Source: Takakia lepidozioides
Taxonomy: Eukaryota; Streptophyta; Takakiopsida; Takakiales; Takakiaceae
DNA: 64,000 bases
Direction: 5' to 3'
NCBI GenBank assembly: GCA_030704615.1
Contig: CM060733.1
Span: 37,138,001-37,202,000 of the forward strand
The notes under the pieces are model-generated. The model was not told where the DNA came from, made no database searches, and saw nothing but the letters and a program-made list of their open reading frames with translations. A program made the position numbers and the translations under genes. This document shows positions 57,823-64,000 of this stretch, piece by piece. How positions within the stretch are numbered: position 1 is the stretch's first letter; each line of letters opens with the position of its first letter.

Positions 57823-58649
57823 CCAATGTTTACCACAGCTAACTTTCACTTGGAGAGTGAAGGTCCACAAATATGCAAAGTTCTATGCGAAGTTCTGGGG
57901 AAGATGGCCCTCACAAGTTTAGGAGGATGGCCCCAGCATCCTCCTGTCCACAGGCTTGCGCAATGGTTCCCCAACACTAGCAAAAAGACAGATGGCCATT
58001 GCAATTGGATCATAAGACTGAACTGGACATGTATTCGCTCTTGGCTTTCATCTTTCCTTTGAAAAAGTAGGCTTGAAAGTGTTCAGTTCAGTCTGGATAT
58101 CTTAAGAGAGCAGATAGATATTCAGGGCTTGAGACTGAGGTAGTAAGTGACATTCATGCCTAATGTCTCCCTCTCTTTGCGATTGTGCTCCTTCCACAGG
58201 CTGGAACATTTTGTCCACCGAGTGGAGGTAATCTGTCCTTCCTTTCAGCTACACACCATGATGTTGTCATTGGCAGGGATGGGAAGGATGCTATGGTTTC
58301 CAAGTGCCTCACTGGTCGGCCAAAGACATTGGAGAAGGCTCAGACTGTTTCCCTGCTTTGGGTAGAACTTGAAGAGTGTTGATGTAATTTTAATTCCTTA
58401 AAACAAAAACAGAAAACCATCCCTGATGATAAACTAGCTCCTCACCAGTTCTCGCCCACTCAACAGTGCCAACTTAAGCCAGTCCAAGTCCTCATCTTAG
58501 GATAAATGTGGTCTCTGCTTAGTGACACAATGGCGCAATTCCCATTACTTTGTGACAGCATTGTAGGCATAGGTGATGTGAACAGCTCTGTGTAATGTCT
58601 GTGCCCATCTCATCCCCCTGATCAATACTGTGAATTCACATGAGCATTT
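57823..58649. other. No gene recognised
   Basis: An open frame at 58185-58382 contains THHDVVIGRDGKDAMVSKCL but matches no family I know. Nothing else stands out. Confidence 0.3.
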
Positions 58650-58870
58650 TGGTCGTTGGCTCATTGGTATCATTATGTTGGTATCGTTGGTCTGGTATCA
58701 GGTTTAGGACATACCAGACTGGTCCTGGTCAATGTATTTTTTTACAGATACTGGTATGAGTATGAGTATCATGACCACAATACCAGCTGGTATGAGATAT
58801 CAATTTTGGTATCATTCCAAAGCCATTTGACTTACAAGTTTATCAAATATCAAGTAGAAACAAATGCATG
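58650..58870 (-). mobile_element. Partial copy of the 5.7-kb hAT MITE
   Basis: The stretch gatactggtatgagtatgagtatcatgaccacaataccagctggtatgagatatcaa...ggtatcattccaaagcca is the reverse complement, with changes, of 6000-6100 in the MITE. The 17-bp terminal repeats are not present, so the copy is truncated. Confidence 0.85.
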
Positions 58871-59009
58871 GTTACATGCGAGCCCTGCCCTCGCATAGTT
58901 ATGAATTGGTTATGAAATGATTGAGGATAACCACACAACATTATTTGTCTAGAACAGAAGAAGCATATTGGATTGACCACAATTTCCCTAGCATTTAATC
59001 TCCCGACAT

Positions 59010-60313
59010 TCAACGCCCCTACACCATAGTTGCATCCTTTACCCATCATGGGATTGGGCTACAGGTGAAGTCTTGACTTCGCAGGGCCGTTGCCATTGAC
59101 GATGCGTCACCACAGATATGTGTTGGTGATGGTGGAGCACTTCTCCAAGTGGATTGAGTTGGTTCCATTGCCTGACAGGGCTAGTGAGGGGGCTGCGTAG
59201 GCATTCCTGGATCGTGTGCTTAGCCGATTCGGTGCTCCAACTGAGGTACTCACGAACCAAGGAAGAGAGTTCTTGGGGGAGTTTCAGGCTTTGTATGATA
59301 AAGCCTTGATAGACCACCGTACCACTTCTCGAGATCATTCTGAGGCCGATGGCTTGGACACCTAGGAGATTGGGATCTTCAGGTACCTTGGTTAGACATG
59401 GGCTACAGGTTTAGCAAGCAAGCATCATTTGCCTCCTCACCATATTTCCTTCTCTTTGGCCGAGAGCCGGATTTGTCTGCATCTATTCGCAGGGAGGCTG
59501 CATTAGTCCTCAACCTTGATGATCCGGATGTGTGGAACAAAGCATGTGCCCAACGAGCAGAATTGTTCAAGAGAGTCATGCCTATGGCTTTTGGAAATCT
59601 TGCTATTGCCCAACACCGAGACACATTGAGGTATGTCACTATACGTGGAGGGGGATATCAGTCAGGTGTTCGGCGTTTCCACCCTGGGGACTATGTGTAT
59701 CTGCAGTAGACAGCACCTACGACCTTGGATGTCACAGCAAGACTGTGATTCTAAGGGTCAGGGAGGTGTTGCCTTCAGGAGTATTGATTCTGGAGGGTCG
59801 AGATGACATGGTATAGAAGGACCATGTGCGCAATTGTGCGCCATGTCACCTTCCACATGTGGATGGGAGGATAGATCCCAACCTTGCAATGGTACCTGCA
59901 GGATTGCGTTGCATGCTATGTGGGCATGCTCGTGGTGCCGCCACTATGCTGGTGTGTGATCGATGCTCAAGAGGTTGGCATATGGGATGTTTGACACCAC
60001 CTCTTGAGAAGGTTCCTGATGGAGATTGGTTATGTCCATACTACTTGGGATAGTGGCAATGGATATGACTAGTGGCAGCTAACAAGACATGGGAGGCCAA
60101 GCTCATAGGAGTCAATACCCGAGATCTCAGGCTCAAGTTCACAGGTTGCAAGACAGCGACTAACGATAGGGCAACTCTTGTACTCGGCCTCTTGATCTAT
60201 CGAGTTTGAGTGTAGTAGGGACAGTGGTGGAGGACTTAGTGAGGCTATGGCCACTATCACATCTTGTGGCTACCTGGACTTAGAGGGATCTAAGCGCCAA
60301 CTAGGGGGACGAT
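59010..60313 (+). mobile_element. Second gypsy copy: integrase end plus PHD finger, 5'-truncated
   Basis: The copy starts within the integrase (HPLPIMGLGYR, VLVMVEHFSKWIELVPLPDR, FGAPTEVLTNQGREFLGEF). It lacks about 80 bases after ADGL near 59357, then continues GYRFSKQASFASSPYFLLFG, NLDDPDVWNKACAQRAELFK and GVRRFHPGDYVYLQ-stop. That extends past the point where the 26-kb copy ends. A PHD finger follows (59826-60053), then a purine-rich tract ctagggggacgat and LTR-like sequence at 60314. The integrase reads LTNQ where TDQ is expected, so a catalytic Asp is lost. Confidence 0.88.
59826..60053 (+). pseudogene. PHD finger at the 3' end of the gypsy polyprotein
   Basis: The open frame reads RNCAPCHLPHVDGRIDP, then LRCMLCGHARGAATMLVCDR, CSRGWHMGCLTPPLEKVPDG and DWLCPYYLG. 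The spacing C-x2-C...C-x2-C...H-x2-C...W-x-C is the C4HC3 zinc-binding PHD finger, a histone-tail reader. The last zinc ligand is Tyr instead of Cys (CPYY for CPxC), so this copy may not fold. It follows the integrase C-terminal region after frame breaks, with no promoter or intron between, and lies before the LTR. It is thus element-encoded. Confidence 0.85.
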
Positions 60314-60836
60314 TGTGATGGACTAGTGGTTGCACTAGTGGTGGCTAGTGGCAGCCTAGTGGTTGGACTAGTGGCTGCACTAGTGGTGACTAGTGGTTGT
60401 CTAGTGGCAGCCTAGTGGATCACTAGACTAGTGATAGACTAGTGTTTGGTGTGCACATATGTTGTGTGGTTTTGGATAGCGATATAGTTGTGTAGCGATA
60501 TGTATGCGCACGACAGCTGTCAAGTTATTTTACCACTAGTGTGAAGTTAGCTAGGAAATAGCTAGCTTTTATATATTGACATTTGGGATTGACCCAATTG
60601 TCAATCCAGAGGCCAATACATGTTTGGGCACTTGACGTTATTATCTTCACGGCAAATCGCGGTGGGATCATCTTTCTCGAATTGAGCCTCACCGCATCTA
60701 GCTATGGCGCCGTAGTGTGGATTCCACATGGCGTGGGGTGCACTTGGCTCGACTTAATATATGAGTGATGTTTTCATGTGCAAGTATGTGAGTTTGAGAG
60801 AGCTTGTGTGCTTATATCATTCCTTTCCTTTATCAT
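60314..60836 (+). repeat. 3' LTR (putative) with ACTAGTGG subrepeats
   Basis: The LTR begins TGTGATGGACTAGTGG right after a purine-rich tract and ends near TTTATCA. The first 130 bases are a degenerate array of (g)actagtgg(c/t)tgcactagtggtggctagtgg. A TATA-like ttttatatatt lies at about 60567. The same start recurs at 60837. Confidence 0.7.
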
Positions 60837-61066
60837 TGTGATGGACTAGTGGCAGCCTAGTGATGGACTATTGGCTGCACTAGTGGTGGCTAGTGACAGC
60901 CTAGTGGTGGACTAGTGGCTGCACTAGTGGTGGTTAGTGGCAGCCTAGTGGTTGGACTAGTGGCTGCAGTAGTGGTGGACTAGTGATAAACTAGTGTTTG
61001 GTGTGCACATATGTTGTGTGGTTTTGGACAACGATGTAGTTGTGTAGCGATATATATGCGCACGAC
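60837..61066 (+). repeat. Second, truncated LTR copy in tandem
   Basis: The copy repeats the LTR start (tgtgatggactagtgg...). It stays alignable through tgtttggtgtgcacatatgttgtgtggttttgga and gcgcacgaca, then departs from the first copy. Two LTR starts in tandem with no body between them suggest unequal recombination or insertion of a related LTR. Confidence 0.75.
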
Positions 61067-62123
61067 ATCCCAAATGATGGCATATAAGTTGTACTGCTGG
61101 TTTTGTATGCTCTAAGGCATTCCTTGTTCTAACGTGCTTGGGCATGTTGTGGGTTGGATAGAGAATAGCAATCTTTGGTTCAGCAACAAGTGCAGCAATG
61201 TCAGTGCAAAACAGCAAACTACCTCCGGCCATTGAGCAGAATGGATTAATGTCATTCTTTTTATTAGAACTCTATATATGTGTGAATTGGTTTGAATCAC
61301 TGTTAGTTATCAAACTTGGTTATCAATGTCTTCTGTATAGTTGTGTAGAGGGACATGAGATGAATGAGGACTATAAAGCCTTTGTACATATTTGTAGTTG
61401 GTGACAGGTTTCAAGATATTGGTTCTGATTTGCTGTCGTGGTTTGTGGCAGGTGAAGAGAGGAGATGTCGTAGTACTTATGGAAGTAGTGTCTAAATGCA
61501 AAGCAGGAGGGGGTGTGGTAACGGGCTTAGAGGGGACAAAACCTCCACGTGGATACAAAGAGGTGCCGTTGGGGTACGTTGCAGTTCTTGTGGATGAATT
61601 AGTGATTCTAAATGCGCCACTGCCTTACGGCAGTTAAACCGCCCCAAACTGAGCTGAAGCACACTCTAGATAGCATCACACTTTGGAGCGACAAATTGGT
61701 CAAGGTGGTCAAAAAGTGACCTCCCCACCGCTATACAGCCACTACTCACCTCAAATCATATATGTATTCTTTGTCGCACATGTGTTGCTATCTATAGAAT
61801 GAGATTTTCGAATCAATTTGAGTCATTTATTGTATGTGATGGTGATGTAACATGCTAACTGATGTCTTCATTAGGTTTGTGATGTGTCGAATAGCTTGAT
61901 AAGGCTCAATTTTGTGTCTCTCAAGGACTCATGTGTTTGTAGTTATGGTGTAAATGCAGTGAGTATGGAGTTACTGACCTCGGAATCGTCTCCACGAATC
62001 AACATTTGGGATTTTAACATGGCTGATGCACGGCTGTATGTCATGGCTAATCAGTCAAAGCAGGAAATTTTAAGATTATGAGGACAACATGTATGTTATG
62101 CTATCCCCCTTAGACTGTATTTT

Positions 62124-62370
62124 GATAAGCATAATTTTGGGACTCCGGTGCTATATTGTAAATTTGGTCTGGTAGTTGTTTTAGACAATCTCTTTTTAGA
62201 TCTGCTACTATCTTCGGTGCCTATGTAATGTCCTTTGCACTTGGTCAGACTTTTGTTTCAGGAGCCAGATTTTGGGACTCCGGTGCTTCCTTGTAAATTT
62301 GACTGACAATTGTTTTTTTACATCTACTGCTATCTTAAGTGCCTATGCTATGTCATTTGCACTTTCTCAC
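62124..62370. repeat. Two-unit tandem duplication
   Basis: The phrase ttttgggactccggtgct, then ttgtaaattt, ctactatctt and gtgcctatg...atgtc.tttgcact, occurs twice in the same order, about 145 bases apart. Confidence 0.75.
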
Positions 62371-62516
62371 TTTATTCTTTTTTGTCATTCTTGCTTGTGA
62401 ATAAAACATTCATTTGCAGAGTCAATTTTTTGTCACTGTGATCTTTGGTAGGCTAATATATTTCTTTTGTATCTGTATTAGATATTACTAACCCTAATCT
62501 GTTGTTGTATCAGTCA

Positions 62517-62715
62517 TGTGGGTTACTACAGTCAGTAGTTAGAATCACTATAGCAGTAGAAGTGCAGATCACAGATAGATATATGCATGACTATGGTTCT
62601 AGCATAGGTAGTAAACTACAGTAGGTAGAATCATTATAGCAGTAGAAGTATAGATTATATGAAGACCTATGCACGACTAGGGTTATACTATATTAGGTAG
62701 TAAGCAATATCACTT
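62517..62715. repeat. Two-unit tandem duplication, GTAG...ATAGCAGTAGAAGT
   Basis: The words agtagttagaatcactatagcagtagaagtgcagat and taggtagaatcattatagcagtagaagtatagat, each followed by gcatgacta/gcacgacta, show a diverged unit of about 80-85 bases repeated twice. Confidence 0.7.
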
Positions 62716-64000
62716 TAACATCACTGAACAACCTCCATTCATACATTGATACGTGTGATATCCAACAGAAACACATATGAGGATGTTTGTAGTCAAGACA
62801 ATGACTGCAAGACCTCCTCATTATATGTCATGTGTCCATATATTAGCATGGTTGTAGTCAAGATAATGACTGCAGATCCTCCTCATGGATATGCCACTTG
62901 GCAGTTTCGGGAGACGTCATATGGCGCACATCCACAAAACCTCTTGGACTTATTAGAAAGAGACACGTGTACAGTTTGCAACAGCACACTAAGTCATGTA
63001 CGGTAGAAGTACATATGACTGCCACATGACAGTGAGATGTATCATGTGGTTCATCTGACTTCAGTCATCCATGACCGACCATACTGTACTCATTGTATTC
63101 ACTTGGTTTGCACGACTTAAAATCATAGCAATCATATGTACTGTTTATGACTACGGGATAGTCATATATACAGTCATATATACCGCAATCTGTTGTAGTG
63201 CTCACTCTCTCGCTTCTTCGATCTCCACCTCTCTGCCTCCCTCGCTTAGTCGCTCTCTCTCGCACATCTTCCCTAAGTCCAAAATGGAGCAAGGCTTCCA
63301 TGTGTCTCAAATGAATGCAAAAGGAGGTTGAATTAATGATGCAAGAGAAGGAATAGTCGACGACGAAAATGACCGCCTCTTAAGACTATTGTGATGAGCC
63401 AGCGGCCATCTATGGCAAGGTGACCTTAAGTAACCGCAATGAACGTGGGGCCGTAGATGAGGTGTAGGTAGAGAAAATGTGAGACCAATCAAATCCCAGA
63501 TGCACGTCCTGACACCTCATTATTGAACCTATGAATAATATTTTATCATTGGATGAAATAAGAGCCTACGCGGATGAAACAAACGTATACTGGATGAGAT
63601 AACTGCCCTAGTGGATGATTCAACTCCTCTCATGGATGAGCGCCGTCACGGGAACCCGCAATCATTCCAGGGTGTTCACTCTATGAAGGCGTTGAATTGT
63701 CGCGCCGTAACGCTCTGGACAAACTAGTGGAGTCCATTCATTACTGACAGTCATGTCGCATCATTGATTGTACCTGCATAAATTTAGGGGTCTTTAGCGA
63801 ACCGTTGGGACAAACATCCCGCCTTTCATTCATTCATGCATCGAGGCCACAAACCGTGGGATGCGACATAACGTCGACGGTTGAGACCACAAGTGGTAAG
63901 CATATAAGGAGTAGTGATTTGTTGCTTCTCTGGTGCTTTGGATGTCAGATTCCAGATCTCGAATCAGTCAGTTATTTGCATTGGCCGTAATAACTTATGG

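Larger units (their letters stand above)
61067..64000. other. No gene recognised; local duplications
   Basis: Short open frames (61398-61637, 61884-62081, 62746-63006) lack recognisable domains. Three pairs of local repeats are seen: 62124-62260 with 62268-62370, two units within 62517-62715, and gtagtcaaga(c/t)aatgactgca at about 62791 and 62850. A ctctcgc-rich stretch near 63210-63270 could be promoter-like. Confidence 0.35.

Noticed and set aside
59826-60053. PHD finger as an independent host gene
   Set aside because: It sits directly between the integrase C-terminal reading and the LTR, with no intron or promoter between, so retroelement coding is more likely.
61398-61637. Possible SAUR-like protein (PPRGYKEVPLGYVAVLVDE)
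   Set aside because: The short match to the VPxGYxAVxVxE pattern is suggestive, but the rest of the domain is absent and no start context supports it.
1-64000. CRISPR array, prokaryotic operons or phage genes
   Set aside because: Introns, plant-type genes and eukaryotic transposons exclude a prokaryotic source, and no regularly spaced repeats were seen.

Overview
The window is nuclear DNA from a plant-lineage (streptophyte) eukaryote. Two intact host genes are split by many short GT-AG introns, and their products are plant-type: an LIF2/hnRNP-Q-like RNA-binding protein and a SAD2/importin-7/8-like transport receptor. The rest is mostly nested transposable elements and gene relics. Relics of DYW-class PPR editing factors, an organellar single-strand-binding (OSB) protein, a plant-type CACTA element and a Ty3/gypsy family carrying a DNA methyltransferase-like domain suggest a seed-free land plant or charophyte. 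I cannot name the species.

Layout. 1-2284: degenerate tandem repeats and the 5' part of a gypsy gag. 2291-20759: a block that appears to interrupt that gag, flanked by CACGTG on both sides. It holds OSB-like and PPR pseudogenes, a LINE endonuclease scrap, a 507-bp hAT MITE with an exact 8-bp target duplication, and a 12.9-kb CACTA transposon (6840-19762; 17-bp inverted ends, TGT target duplication) inserted in the last PPR copy. The CACTA has two divergent genes: a TNP2-type transposase on the minus strand, with an internally inverted exon, and a TnpA-like gene on the plus strand with an FCP1/NIF phosphatase-like domain between its two transposase-family domains. 20760-26070: the gypsy body (zinc knuckles, protease, cytosine methyltransferase-like domain, RNase H, integrase), itself interrupted by a SINE and a 644-bp inverted-repeat element. 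About 27.1-27.8 kb: a decayed piggyBac-like transposase. 31021-34801: the RNA-binding protein gene, 8 coding exons, 504 codons. 37084-48439: the importin gene, 22 exons, 1042 codons. 51.6-57.3 kb: an incompletely resolved gene whose last exons encode a very acidic tail ending in a nuclear localisation signal. 57.6-61.1 kb: a SINE, a second MITE fragment, and a second gypsy copy (integrase plus PHD finger) followed by LTR sequence. 61.1-64 kb: no recognisable gene, with local duplications.

The two complete host genes are open in every exon, and both exon models sum to exact multiples of three. Nearly all mobile-element genes have stops, frameshifts, deletions or lost catalytic residues. Taken together, the gypsy fragments describe an element that combined gag-pol with a DNMT3/DRM-like methyltransferase module and a C-terminal PHD finger. 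With the phosphatase-bearing CACTA, these are the most unusual systems in the window.
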